Shown in pieces: positions 1 through 7,537 of a stretch of DNA of 22,836 bases. The position numbers and the translations under genes were made by a program. Positions within the stretch are counted from its first letter, which is position 1. Each line of letters opens with the position of its first letter. Source of the DNA: Lachnospiraceae bacterium (GTDB lineage Bacteria > Bacillota > Clostridia > Lachnospirales > Lachnospiraceae); assembly GCA_900767585.1 (NCBI GenBank), contig CAAFZP010000012.1, forward strand, positions 1-22,836, read 5' to 3'. The notes beneath the pieces were generated by a model that was not told the DNA's origin, made no database searches, and saw nothing but the letters and a program-made list of their open reading frames with translations.

Positions 1-22
1 AGGGCACGGAAAAGTCCCATGT

Positions 23-1219
23 TTATTCTTTTTCCAGTAAATGTTTATATGTGCTGTCGATACCGAGCGCGCCGATCGGTGCTGTGATCACGATTGCCAT
101 GACTGCAACGGAAAGCACAAGTGTACCGCAGGAAAGCCCCGCTGCCAGAGGGACTGACCCAATCGCCGCCTGCACAGTAGCCTTCGGAAGATACGCAATG
201 ATACAGAATAGCCGTTCCTTCCATGTAAGCTTCGTACCAAGCATACAGATGCAGACACCGACTGCGCGGAACAGCAGCGCTGCCCCAATCATCAAAAGCG
301 CCATTGCCCCAGCCTTTGCCATATACCGGATATCAACTGCCGCTCCAACCAGCACGAACAGGATTACCTCTGCGGCAATCCACAGCTTACCGAATTTCTC
401 TGACAACCGTTTCGACACAAATGTCGTGCTCTTCACCTTAAGCATACATGCCATACTGACAACTGCCAGAAGTCCGGACACTGCCACATATGCAGACACC
501 CACTCCTCGATTGCAAGCAGCAGACACGACATACCTAAGATCACAATCAGCTTCGTTGAGTTACGAACGCAGTGATTCTTCTTATACGCAAGCTCGAAGA
601 ACCGGTACAGCAGATAGCCGACGATACAACCGAGTACGATTCCTAACACGATTGAGATCGGGATATTGATAAAATCCTTCGCATTTGCATGTCCGCCCTG
701 TGCCATCTGCAAAAATGTTGTAAATAACACGATCACGAAGATATCGTCGCACGATGCCCCCGCCAGTATCATCTGTGGGATACCTTTCTTCGTTCCATAG
801 CCTTCCTCCATGAGTTTCACCATACGCGGTACAACGACGGCTGGGGAGACCGCACCCATGACGGCACCCATAACGGCTGCCTCGACACGTGTCACGCCGA
901 GGATCATCGGCGCAAACAGAATATACCCACAGATTTCAAACGATGCCGGCACAAACGACATCAGGATTGCCGGGCGTCCCACCTTCTTTAAATCCGAGAG
1001 GTTCAACGACAATCCTGCCTTGAGCAGAATGATGATAAGCGCTAATTTCCGCAGATCTGCGGAGATTCCCAGGATTGATGGGGACAACAGATCCAGCACA
1101 TACGGACCGAGTACGATTCCTGTCGCCAGCATGCCGATGATGCCCGGCAGGCGGATCTGTTTACAGATGGCGGACATGGCAAGTCCGACCAGAAAGATAA
1201 GTGCAAGTGATGTTAACAT
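23..1219 (-). CDS. Cation:proton antiporter (CPA family), fluoride-riboswitch controlled
   Basis: Integral membrane exchanger of 398 aa with about 12 hydrophobic segments, probably swapping Na+ or K+ for H+ across the cell membrane. Seen: an N-terminal LPGIIGMLATGIVLGP stretch typical of the Na+/H+ exchanger domain, a GAVSPAVVVPRM motif near residues 122-133, and an acidic pair in ASCDDIF near 158-159 that fits the ion-binding aspartates of CPA2-type exchangers. An in-frame ATG at 1249 would add 10 residues, but the codons for that extension contain a strong AGGAGG (1226-1231) seven bases before the ATG at 1219, so 1219 is the start. A fluoride riboswitch and terminator lie 50-140 bases upstream. 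Sodium/proton antiporters are a known gene class under fluoride riboswitches, so a role in fluoride tolerance is inferred. The family call is firm; the ion is not known. Confidence 0.9.
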   Translation of the reverse strand: MLTSLALIFLVGLAMSAICKQIRLPGIIGMLATGIVLGPYVLDLLSPSILGISADLRKLALIIILLKAGLSLNLSDLKKVGRPAILMSFVPASFEICGYILFAPMILGVTRVEAAVMGAVMGAVSPAVVVPRMVKLMEEGYGTKKGIPQMILAGASCDDIFVIVLFTTFLQMAQGGHANAKDFINIPISIVLGIVLGCIVGYLLYRFFELAYKKNHCVRNSTKLIVILGMSCLLLAIEEWVSAYVAVSGLLAVVSMACMLKVKSTTFVSKRLSEKFGKLWIAAEVILFVLVGAAVDIRYMAKAGAMALLMIGAALLFRAVGVCICMLGTKLTWKERLFCIIAYLPKATVQAAIGSVPLAAGLSCGTLVLSVAVMAIVITAPIGALGIDSTYKHLLEKE

Positions 1220-1266
1220 ATTTTTCCTCCTTGGGATTTTAACCCTCACAGAAAGTTCGTAAGCTC

Positions 1267-1314
1267 AAAAAAAGCTGACACCTTCTGCGATCAATATCGT
1301 AGAAGTCATCAGCT
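1267..1314 (-). terminator. Riboswitch expression-platform terminator
   Basis: Two 19-base arms (1296-1314 and 1273-1291) pair around a 4-base loop with two mismatches and a few G-T pairs. A run of seven T follows on the minus strand (1267-1273). The upstream arm contains the aptamer's GCTGATGACTTCTACG, so aptamer folding and termination are mutually exclusive. No other terminator is evident after the MATE gene, so this hairpin probably also stops read-through from the marR-MATE operon. Confidence 0.88.
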
Positions 1315-1358
1315 TTATAAGCAGTTCCGGTTACCCGAGGGAGAACTTCATTCCCTTT
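1298..1358 (-). ncRNA. Fluoride riboswitch (crcB motif) aptamer
   Basis: Reading the minus strand from 1355, GGGAATGAAG..TCTCCC forms the first hairpin. AACCGGAACTGCTT then leads into GCTGATGACTTCTACG. This reproduces the crcB-motif order: a GGG..AUG..CCC hairpin, AAC-N-GC, then GCUGAUG followed by an R-CUUCUAC segment. The loop GAAGT can pair with ACTTC downstream, which is the expected pseudoknot. The small middle stem is GCTT/AAGC. The 3' half is shared with a terminator at 1267-1314, giving a simple transcriptional switch: fluoride-bound aptamer blocks the terminator, free RNA terminates. I recognise this from the known consensus; no covariance search was run. Confidence 0.9.
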
Positions 1359-1369
1359 TTCTGTATGTA

Positions 1370-1398
1370 ACTATACGCCCGTATTTCCGGTCTGTCAA
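1370..1398 (-). promoter_or_regulatory. Sigma-A promoter of the riboswitch-antiporter unit
   Basis: TTGACA (1393-1398), 17-base spacer, TATAGT (1370-1375) on the minus strand. It begins three bases past the MATE stop codon. Transcription would begin near 1363, just before the aptamer. Confidence 0.85.
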
Positions 1399-1400
1399 TC

Positions 1401-2813
1401 TTATTTTTCCATCTTGCGAAGCGCCTTCTTAAACTGGAACGAAAACAGGATCGATGTAAATGTCACCGCAAGCACGTCCGCGATCGGCTCTGCCAGATAA
1501 ACAGCCATCGTCTTATCTGCTGTAATGATATGTGGCAGAATGAAAATAAGCGGAATCAACAGCACGAATTTCCGCATGATCGCAACAATGATCGATGCCG
1601 GTGCATTTCCCAGTGCATTGAATGTCATCTGACAGGCAATCTGGATACCAAACATGAATAATGCTGCAAGGTAATAACGGAGCGCATCCTTGGTAAATGC
1701 AATCAAGGCTGCATCTGTTGTAAAAATCGATGCAAAAACCTTCGGGAAGCACATGATAAACAACCACAGAATCGTGGAATATAGCAGGCTGACCTTCAGC
1801 AGTAATTTAAATGCAGCCCGGACTCTGGATGCATTTTTCGCACCATAATTGTAGCTGATGATTGGCTGGGCGCCCTGTCCCAAGCCCTGCAAAGGAAGCA
1901 TCGCAAACTGCATCACACTTGTTAAGATCGTCATCGCACCGACTGCGATATCCCCGCCGTATTTCAGGAGAGACGAATTAAAGCATACCGATATAATACT
2001 CTCGCTGCCCTGCATAATAAAGATTGCAGAGCCGAGTGCCAGACACGGAAGAATATACGCTGCCTTCAATCCCATGTTTTTGCCGCGGATACGGAGCGTC
2101 GTCCGCCTCCCAAACAGAAAGCTTATTACCCAGATGCAGGAGCAGCATTGGGAAATCACTGTCGCAAGTGCAGCGCCCCGGACACCCATATGAAGGCCGA
2201 ATATAAAGATCGGATCCAATATAATGTTCGCAATTGCACCGATCAATACAGAGAGCATGCCTTCCTTCGCAAAGCCCTGCGCTGTGATAAATGCATTCAT
2301 GCCGAGGGTAAGCTGAACAAAGATTGTTCCGAGTGCATAGATATTCATATAGGATGACGCGTACTCAATCGTGTTGGCACTTGCTCCAAAAGCGAGCAGG
2401 AAATCCCGATTCCAGATCAGCAAGACGACAGTCAAAACGATTGACAGGAGAATCTGCATCGTAAAACAATTGGCAAGGATCTTCTCCGCGTCGTCTTTCT
2501 TATTTTTTCCCATAAAGATCGTCGCACGAGGCGCACCGCCATTTCCAACCAATGCTGCAAAGGCGGTTATAATCATGATCAGTGGCATGCAGACACCCAC
2601 GCCGGTCAGCGCCATCGCCCCCGTATCCGGAATATGTCCGATATAGATACGATCAACAATGTTATATAACATATTAATCAACTGTGCTGCGATCGTCGGC
2701 AGTGCCAGCTTCGCAAGCAGCTTGCCGATTGGCTCTGTCGCTAAGAATGTACGGTCGGATTGTACGGACACGGATGCAGCATTTGATTCCTCGTTTTCAT
2801 TTTGTTGTTTCAT
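1401..2813 (-). CDS. MATE family multidrug efflux transporter
   Basis: A 470-aa integral membrane protein with about 12 hydrophobic segments in two homologous halves, as expected for MATE (NorM/DinF-like) drug:cation antiporters. Family signals include EPIGKLLAKLALPTIAAQL at residues 27-45, IVDRIYIGHIPDTGAMALTG shortly after, and the second-half PLQGLGQGAQPIISYNYGA. The N-terminal ~20 residues are hydrophilic. ATG at 2813 follows GAGGAAAA by a normal distance. The gene lies 40 bases downstream of a MarR regulator on the same strand with no terminator between, so the two are one operon and the MarR protein is the likely controller. The exported compound cannot be told from sequence. Confidence 0.93.
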   Translation of the reverse strand: MKQQNENEESNAASVSVQSDRTFLATEPIGKLLAKLALPTIAAQLINMLYNIVDRIYIGHIPDTGAMALTGVGVCMPLIMIITAFAALVGNGGAPRATIFMGKNKKDDAEKILANCFTMQILLSIVLTVVLLIWNRDFLLAFGASANTIEYASSYMNIYALGTIFVQLTLGMNAFITAQGFAKEGMLSVLIGAIANIILDPIFIFGLHMGVRGAALATVISQCCSCIWVISFLFGRRTTLRIRGKNMGLKAAYILPCLALGSAIFIMQGSESIISVCFNSSLLKYGGDIAVGAMTILTSVMQFAMLPLQGLGQGAQPIISYNYGAKNASRVRAAFKLLLKVSLLYSTILWLFIMCFPKVFASIFTTDAALIAFTKDALRYYLAALFMFGIQIACQMTFNALGNAPASIIVAIMRKFVLLIPLIFILPHIITADKTMAVYLAEPIADVLAVTFTSILFSFQFKKALRKMEK

Positions 2814-2853
2814 TTCTTTTCCTCATTTCTACTATATACTTGATAATTTTTCC

Positions 2854-3294
2854 TTATTTCAAATGTGACATTACATTTTGATACAGCCGTGCATTATACG
2901 CTGCAAAATTCTTCTTCTCATCCTCCGAAAATCCTGCAAAAATACATGATACAAGTGCTTCCTGTTTTTCTTCAATGGCACGGACAATATCGTCTGTCTG
3001 TCCCGTGAGTTTCAGGTGTATGATCCGCTTGTCATCCGGATCTGTATATCTCGTCAGATAACCCTTTTTCTCCAGAGTATCCACCGCCGCAGACACATTT
3101 CCCCGCTGTAACATCCGGAATTCCACAATATCCCGCGCAGAATCATAGGAAGGGTTATTGTGCAGAAACGTCAGAATAATAATCTCGATGCGGCTGAGAT
3201 TAAACTCATACCGCACACTTTCCAGATATTTCTCCTGTAGTTTCATCAGACATTTCGTCATGTCAAAGACATTGGATGGCGTCTGAAGTTTCAT
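2854..3294 (-). CDS. MarR family transcriptional regulator
   Basis: A 146-aa winged-helix DNA-binding protein of normal MarR length. The recognition helix region (MLQRGNVSAAVDTLEKKGYL, about residues 82-101) is followed by the wing YTDPDDKRIIHLKLT, which matches the family D-x-R wing. It should bind as a dimer to palindromic operators and release on ligand binding. The start at 3294 has AAGAAGGAA upstream. It is the first gene of a two-gene operon with the MATE exporter. Two inverted repeats in its own promoter (3316-3333 and 3351-3369) are the obvious autoregulatory sites. Confidence 0.92.
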   Translation of the reverse strand: MKLQTPSNVFDMTKCLMKLQEKYLESVRYEFNLSRIEIIILTFLHNNPSYDSARDIVEFRMLQRGNVSAAVDTLEKKGYLTRYTDPDDKRIIHLKLTGQTDDIVRAIEEKQEALVSCIFAGFSEDEKKNFAAYNARLYQNVMSHLK

Positions 3295-3315
3295 TTCTCT
3301 ATTCCTTCTTTCAAT

Positions 3316-3333
3316 TAGTTCTTTTTAGAACTA
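3316..3333. promoter_or_regulatory. Inverted-repeat operator 1 (probable MarR site)
   Basis: TAGTTCT, 4-base T spacer, AGAACTA: a perfect 7-bp inverted repeat starting at the last base of the -10 box and covering the transcription start. Binding here would block initiation. Confidence 0.65.
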
Positions 3334-3360
3334 TTATAGTAGTAAAAAAGAAATAGTCAA
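3333..3360 (-). promoter_or_regulatory. Promoter of the marR-MATE operon
   Basis: TTGACT (3355-3360), 16-base spacer, TATAAT (3333-3338) on the minus strand, about 40 bases before the marR start. Both elements are touched by inverted repeats. Confidence 0.85.
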
Positions 3361-3369
3361 CCACTATTT
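3351..3369. promoter_or_regulatory. Inverted-repeat operator 2 over the -35 box
   Basis: AAATAGT, 5-base spacer, ACTATTT: a perfect 7-bp inverted repeat containing the -35 hexamer. It shares the TAGT half-site core with operator 1, which suggests the same dimeric regulator binds both. Confidence 0.6.
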
Positions 3370-3419
3370 TTCTGCTTAAAAACAGCATAGATTTTTTCGT
3401 ATCTTCTTATAACTTCTTG

Positions 3420-3466
3420 AACCGTCAATATATCCCTGTTTATAAGGGTTTGGCGGTTTTTCTCTT
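3420..3466 (+). terminator. Orphan plus-strand terminator-like hairpin
   Basis: AACCGTC (3420-3426) pairs with GGCGGTT (3452-3458) with one G-T pair. An inner CCCT/AGGG stem sits inside, and TTTTTCTCTTTT follows. No plus-strand gene precedes it, so it may be residue of the mobile-element boundary or may stop antisense transcripts. The rest of 3370-3528 shows no supportable gene. Confidence 0.35.
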
Positions 3467-3528
3467 TTCACAGATACACCGTGCAATTGAACCTTATCCC
3501 GTATATCTTTGCTCTCAATCGTTGTAAA

Positions 3529-3945
3529 TCATGCAATCAGACTTCGCATTCCCACATTTGCTCCTGTTTCAGAAGCATGAGCATACAAATCCAGCGTGAT
3601 TATGATACTTGAATGTCCCATGATGTATTGCAGATTTTTCGGGTTCATCTTCTTCTGGGCAAGTCGTGTACAGAATGTATGCCTCAAGGTATGTGGGGTA
3701 ATCTTTGGCAAGGGTATTTTGTTGCTCTTGTTGTATTTTCTGAAGATACCATACAATGCAGATTTATAACTACTTTCCTGCATAGGATTTCCAGCCGTAT
3801 TCAGAAACAGGATAAAATTCATGTCGTCCATGTTCATTCCTCCAATCAAAAAGGCATATGCTCGCAGGAACATATACCTTGTATCGTGTATATTTTGTTT
3901 CTTATATGCTGTTTGCGTCCTTAAAAATACGTTTCTAAAGCAGGG
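3529..3945 (-). pseudogene. Tyrosine recombinase (Tn916-type integrase), C-terminal fragment
   Basis: Remnant of a site-specific integrase. The recognisable part starts around 3945 and is clearest from FILFLNTAGNPM onward. It holds the catalytic domain's end: ITPHTLRHTFCTRLA with the H-x-x-R box, MNPKNLQYIMGHSSIIITLDLYAHA with the second GH and the nucleophile Tyr context. The N-terminal arm-binding and core-binding domains and the first catalytic Arg of a ~400-aa integrase are absent. The open frame continues upstream to 4065 only by running through the tail of the surface-protein gene. An isolated ORF could start at Met 3837, but it would lack a full active site. It is read as a decayed integrase of an ICE/Tn916-like element. 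Confidence 0.8.
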
Positions 3946-3985
3946 GATAAGAAAAGGACAGAAACCTTTGTCCCTGTCCTTATCC
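3945..3985 (-). terminator. Terminator of the surface-protein gene
   Basis: AAGGACAG (minus strand, from 3981) pairs with CTGTCCTT (to 3954) around a 12-base loop, followed by TTCTT. A longer GGATAAG/CTTATCC pairing can extend the stem with a bulge. It starts five bases past the surface-protein stop. Confidence 0.65.
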
Positions 3986-3989
3986 TTGC

Positions 3990-6119
3990 TTATCTGTTTC
4001 TTCTGCGTTTGAAGAACAATGCTGTCAGCATTCCTGCAAGGGAAATGACCATTACCATACTCCACAGCAAAATATTTGTACTGTCGCCTGTCTTAACTGC
4101 TGTATCTGGCTTTGTAGAAGTAGTAGGCTGTTCTTTGTTGGAAATCATAGAAATGACTGCTGTTTCTTTATAATCACAACGTTCACAAACACGTTCTTTT
4201 TTGCCTGTTTCTGTGGTTGTTGCTTCCTTGATGACTTTCCATTCTCCCCACGTATGACCTGTCGCATCTACCTCGTTTCCTTTGTAGCTATGACTACAAT
4301 TCCTGCAAGTATATGTCGTATATCCTTTCTCTGTGCAATTTGGTGGTGTAACGACTGCAACATAATCATGTTCGTTTACAGTAAACTGTAGCTCCGTTGT
4401 TGCTATTTGAGCATTAGCTGCTGTTACAGTAAGCGTTGCTCGATATATACCTATTGCTAAACTGTCTTTTGGTGCTACTGCTACTTTTAGAGTGTCGTTT
4501 GGCTGGATGGTTGTAGTACCATCACCACTCAACTCGAACTTATCCTTATCTGTACCCGTGATAGATATATCTACATTCTCTAAATCAACATTTCCGCTAT
4601 TTGTAATCGTAAATTCCTTTGCGGTAATTGGTTGATATCCTACGCAAGTTCCTGTAAATGTTCCGTCACCACTTAAAAGCATGCTGTAAACTGCCTTTGT
4701 TGCAGGTGGCAGTGTGATATTCACATCACTTGCTGGCGTACCTAAAATGGTAAAACCGTTTTTAGTGATATTTGTTACTGTCAATCCGTTCAAGCCCTGG
4801 ATACCATCCTCATAACCATCCGGAAGAAAATATCCGTCAACAGCTTCTACTATAATATTCGTAATTGCCGTGTTTGGAACAACTTTCTGCACACCATTTT
4901 CCGATGTGATATTCAATCCCGCACCCGCAACAATATTCACAGCAGTTTCTTGGTCTTTCTCTGCCAAAGCCGCATATGTGATTCTATTTGCTGTATCTGT
5001 TGTTTCCAGCCATATCTTGCAATTCGCAAAATTATCTAAATTCATACCACTTGCAGAAACTTCTGTTTCATTCGTAATTTGTTTCGCATACGCACCATTG
5101 CTGTTTTGCGCAACCAGATATGTACCATTTGGAACATCTGTTAAGATAACCTTGCTATCATCATAAGAAATTACGGCTGAACCTAGGTTCTTGCTATACT
5201 TACCGGCGTCATAGCGTAATGTAAACGCTCCATCTCCATCCGTATCCTGCAATGTTAAATTACCTGTAGATGTTGCTGACGGAACAGCCGATGCAAAAAG
5301 AATCGTTGATGAATTCAGTTCAAAAGCAGGTCTTATTTTTTCTACATTGCTTGTTTGAGCTCCATTAAAAGCAGGATAATTCTTAGAAGGCCACGCAGTC
5401 AAAACATCATTTCCATCATTCGGATCATCATTACTAACAAATGGTGAACGAATCCAAAATAATTCAAGAACAGATTCTCCCCAATAACTTGGATCAATAC
5501 GAAGACCGTCATTCAAATCATTTGCGCTGTTCCTTCCCACAGTAATGTGCTTATAATCTTCTTGGTCTCCATAAGCCAAATATAGCTTATCCGTCGTGGA
5601 ATAGACGCTGTTGTTTTTCGTATCATCAGTATAAATCGTTGTTTCATTTATCAGTGCCTGTTCTGAACTTGTAAAAAAAGAAGCTTCCATCTCTTTTAAG
5701 GTAACATTCCTTATATAGCTCGCACCGTAGTGATTCGGGAAAACTTCTGCCGGTTCTCTATCAGGATAGGTACAGTTCCACTTATCATCATATGTTTTAT
5801 TGTCCATATAATTTGATTCAAATTGTACATCATCTCTCATAGAACTTGCAGAAAATAACGTTATACTATCATTACTTTGACTTCCTGCAATCCACCACTG
5901 TTGATTGTTGTTTCCGAAATAGACTTTTGCAGGATTTTTCACTCCGTCATTATCATTTGTATCATAGTTTTTTAATTCTTCAACAGTTGAAAACTGCTCT
6001 TTCGTTGGCGATTGATTTTCCTCTGCATGAACGCTGGTACTAAACGTCGGAAACATAGTCAATACCATTGCACTTACCAGCAAAAATGAATAAGGCTTTT
6101 TCAAATATCTTTGTTTCAT
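3990..6119 (-). CDS. Wall-anchored surface protein, DUF6273-like domain and KTGD sorting tail
   Basis: A secreted 709-aa protein. A signal peptide occupies about residues 1-32, ending SVHA. The segment near 100-275, with an FWIRSPF core and ending KIRPAFELNSSTILF, resembles the DUF6273 domain of Clostridia surface proteins. It is followed by beta-rich modules, including a SPD-2/choice-of-anchor-like stretch (KEFTITNSGNVDLENVDI), then two Cys-pair repeats (HDY...TCRNCSHSY and HTW...VCERCDY) common in gut Firmicutes surface proteins. The C-terminus is a sortase signal: VKTGD at 675-679, a hydrophobic helix, and KRRRNR. The start has AAAGGAG upstream. It is intact but flanked by recombinase debris on both sides, so it is probably cargo of a decayed mobile element. 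Its ligand is unknown. Confidence 0.85.
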   Translation of the reverse strand: MKQRYLKKPYSFLLVSAMVLTMFPTFSTSVHAEENQSPTKEQFSTVEELKNYDTNDNDGVKNPAKVYFGNNNQQWWIAGSQSNDSITLFSASSMRDDVQFESNYMDNKTYDDKWNCTYPDREPAEVFPNHYGASYIRNVTLKEMEASFFTSSEQALINETTIYTDDTKNNSVYSTTDKLYLAYGDQEDYKHITVGRNSANDLNDGLRIDPSYWGESVLELFWIRSPFVSNDDPNDGNDVLTAWPSKNYPAFNGAQTSNVEKIRPAFELNSSTILFASAVPSATSTGNLTLQDTDGDGAFTLRYDAGKYSKNLGSAVISYDDSKVILTDVPNGTYLVAQNSNGAYAKQITNETEVSASGMNLDNFANCKIWLETTDTANRITYAALAEKDQETAVNIVAGAGLNITSENGVQKVVPNTAITNIIVEAVDGYFLPDGYEDGIQGLNGLTVTNITKNGFTILGTPASDVNITLPPATKAVYSMLLSGDGTFTGTCVGYQPITAKEFTITNSGNVDLENVDISITGTDKDKFELSGDGTTTIQPNDTLKVAVAPKDSLAIGIYRATLTVTAANAQIATTELQFTVNEHDYVAVVTPPNCTEKGYTTYTCRNCSHSYKGNEVDATGHTWGEWKVIKEATTTETGKKERVCERCDYKETAVISMISNKEQPTTSTKPDTAVKTGDSTNILLWSMVMVISLAGMLTALFFKRRRNR

Positions 6120-6152
6120 ATTTACTTTCTGCTCCTTTCCTTGACTTTTCTC

Positions 6153-6168
6153 AAAAGGTACACCTTTT
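6153..6168. promoter_or_regulatory. Palindrome in the surface-protein leader, possible operator
   Basis: AAAAGGT, two bases, ACCTTTT: a perfect 7-bp inverted repeat just downstream of the promoter. A related CAAAAGGTGTAC lies at 6287-6298, about 135 bases upstream of it. Two related sites bracketing a promoter could bind a repressor, or could be remains of a recombinase site for the resolvase whose fragments start at 6319. Confidence 0.45.
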
Positions 6169-6190
6169 AATAGCTACTATATCATTATCT

Positions 6191-6219
6191 AGTATAGCTG
6201 AAAACGCCTGTTTTTTCAA
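6191..6219 (-). promoter_or_regulatory. Promoter of the surface-protein gene
   Basis: TTGAAA (6214-6219), 17-base spacer, TATACT (6191-6196) on the minus strand. Transcription would start near 6184, giving a ~65-base leader that contains the palindrome at 6153-6168. Confidence 0.75.
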
Positions 6220-6318
6220 TAAATTAATCATTTACAACAGCTTTGAAGATGTTATTTTTGCTAAGATTGCCAGATTATATTTTTTGCAAAAGGTGTACTT
6301 TGGATAGTTCAGTATAGA

Positions 6319-6707
6319 CTACCTTTGCTGTAATAAGCGGTATTCCCTTAATTTCCGATAGAATGTAGCTTCGCTCATTTTACATACGTTCAAGACTTCC
6401 GACAGAGGAAGCCTTTTCTTTTCCCATTCACGGACAAGCTCTCCAAAGTTCTCTGGAAGCATGATTTCTGGTCTGCCGAATTTTACGCCCTTTGCCTTTG
6501 CCACAGCTATGCCCTGTGCCTGCCTTTTTCTGATGTTCTCACGCTCATTTTGTGCCACGAAAGATAGTTCCTGCCTAGACGGTCAATACTTAGGATATAG
6601 AGCAAATCACCTTGTTTTAGCTTTCTGACGAGCTTTTTATATTGCTGACGCATTGCGTTGCAACAGGCTCTTGACAAGCCGTGAACTAAGACATTGATAG
6701 CGAACAA
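6319..6707 (-). pseudogene. Serine recombinase (resolvase) pseudogene with internal deletion
   Basis: Two out-of-phase pieces of one resolvase. The upstream piece (6507-6707) keeps QQYKKLVRKLKQGDLLYIL and SIDRLGRNY, the conserved catalytic-core helix with its Arg residues. The downstream piece (6319-6558 in another frame) keeps VAQNERENIRKRQAQG, GVKFGRP and the C-terminal helix-turn-helix ending in YRKLREYRLL. In intact relatives roughly 60 residues separate RNY from LSFVAQNER. Here the RNY codons run straight into SFVAQNER with a frame change, so a deletion joined them. The N-terminal catalytic serine region is also missing. It cannot be functional. Confidence 0.82.
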
Positions 6708-6742
6708 GCATAAATGAGATAGTATGTTGTTTCACGATATAG

Positions 6743-6767
6743 AAAAAGACGCTCTATTTCAAGCGTC
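6743..6767 (-). terminator. Terminator downstream of the 48-codon remnant
   Basis: GACGCT (from 6767) pairs with AGCGTC (to 6748) around 8 bases, followed by TTTTTC on the minus strand. Confidence 0.6.
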
Positions 6768-6900
6768 GATTTCTTATAACTCCGTATTTCTCTTTATAAA
6801 TCGTTACATCAGGCTCTTTCATTTGTTGTAATTTCGTTGTAAATTTCCTTATTTTCTTCTTGCTATTTTGCTGATAGCTACTGTATTTATGCGGTATTCC
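6754..6900 (-). pseudogene. 48-codon C-terminal gene remnant, unknown family
   Basis: The minus-strand frame is open from a stop at 6901-6903 to a TAG at 6754-6756. The product is Lys/Arg/Tyr-rich and ends KEKYGVIRNRRLK, with no start codon until an internal Met at 6822 that lacks a Shine-Dalgarno. A good terminator begins within the stop region (6743-6767), as expected for the true 3' end of a gene. I do not recognise the family. Its position beside the resolvase pseudogene suggests another truncated element gene. It could also be non-coding chance. Confidence 0.35.
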
Positions 6901-6925
6901 TCAATTTGGTATCTTTTTTTTAAAT

Positions 6926-6960
6926 AAAAAGAGCCGTCACTTCAAATTAAGCAACAACCC
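6926..6960 (-). terminator. Rubrerythrin terminator
   Basis: On the minus strand GGGTTGTTGCTT pairs with AAGTGACGGCTC (12 positions, several G-T pairs) around 6 bases, followed by TTTTT. It starts 16 bases after the rubrerythrin stop. Confidence 0.7.
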
Positions 6961-6975
6961 TTTCACATATTCTAT

Positions 6976-7515
6976 TTAATAATTCTCCGCATGTACCTCA
7001 AAGTAAGACTGTGGATGTGCACATACCGGGCAAACCTCCGGTGCCTTCTCGCCAACTACGATATGTCCGCAGTTTCTGCACTCCCATACCTTGACCTCGC
7101 TCTTCGCAAATACTTCCTGCATCTCCACATTATGCAGAAGTGCGCGATAGCGTTCCTCATGCTGCTTCTCGATAGCTCCAACGAGACGGAACTTCTCTGC
7201 AAGCTCTGGGAAGCCCTCTTCCTCAGCCGTCTTTGCAAAGCCCTCATACATATCAGTCCACTCGTAGTTCTCGCCCTCAGCCGCTGCAGCCAGATTCTCA
7301 GCCGTGCTTCCGATTCCATTCAATTCCTTGAACCACATCTTTGCATGCTCTTTCTCATTATCTGCAGTCTTCAGGAACAGGGAAGCGATCTGCTCGAACC
7401 CGTCCTTCTTTGCCTTGGAAGCAAAATACGTATATTTGTTTCGAGCCTGTGATTCGCCCGAAAATGCCTCCAATAAATTCTTCTCTGTCTGTGTTCCTGC
7501 ATACTTATTTGCCAT
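6976..7515 (-). CDS. rbr: Rubrerythrin
   Basis: A cytosolic 179-aa peroxide reductase that protects anaerobes by reducing H2O2 with electrons from a rubredoxin-type donor. The N-terminal ferritin-like four-helix domain carries the diiron ligands: Glu21 in GESQARNKYTYF, Glu54/His57 in NEKEH, the acidic helix around 91-100, and Glu116/His119 in EKQHEERY. The C-terminal rubredoxin-like domain has CRNC (146-149) and CPVC (162-165) to bind one iron. Length and domain order are those of classical rubrerythrin. The start at 7515 follows AAAGGAG. It is monocistronic, with its own promoter (7561-7588) and terminator. A 7-1-7 palindrome at 7538-7552 suggests peroxide-sensing control by PerR. Confidence 0.96.
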   Translation of the reverse strand: MANKYAGTQTEKNLLEAFSGESQARNKYTYFASKAKKDGFEQIASLFLKTADNEKEHAKMWFKELNGIGSTAENLAAAAEGENYEWTDMYEGFAKTAEEEGFPELAEKFRLVGAIEKQHEERYRALLHNVEMQEVFAKSEVKVWECRNCGHIVVGEKAPEVCPVCAHPQSYFEVHAENY

Positions 7516-7537
7516 AACTCTTTTCTCCTTTCAAAAG

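Noticed and set aside
51..575. Long plus-strand open frames opposite the antiporter (also 810-1262)
   Set aside because: Antisense shadows of a clear 12-TM transporter gene; no ribosome site and no coherent domain.
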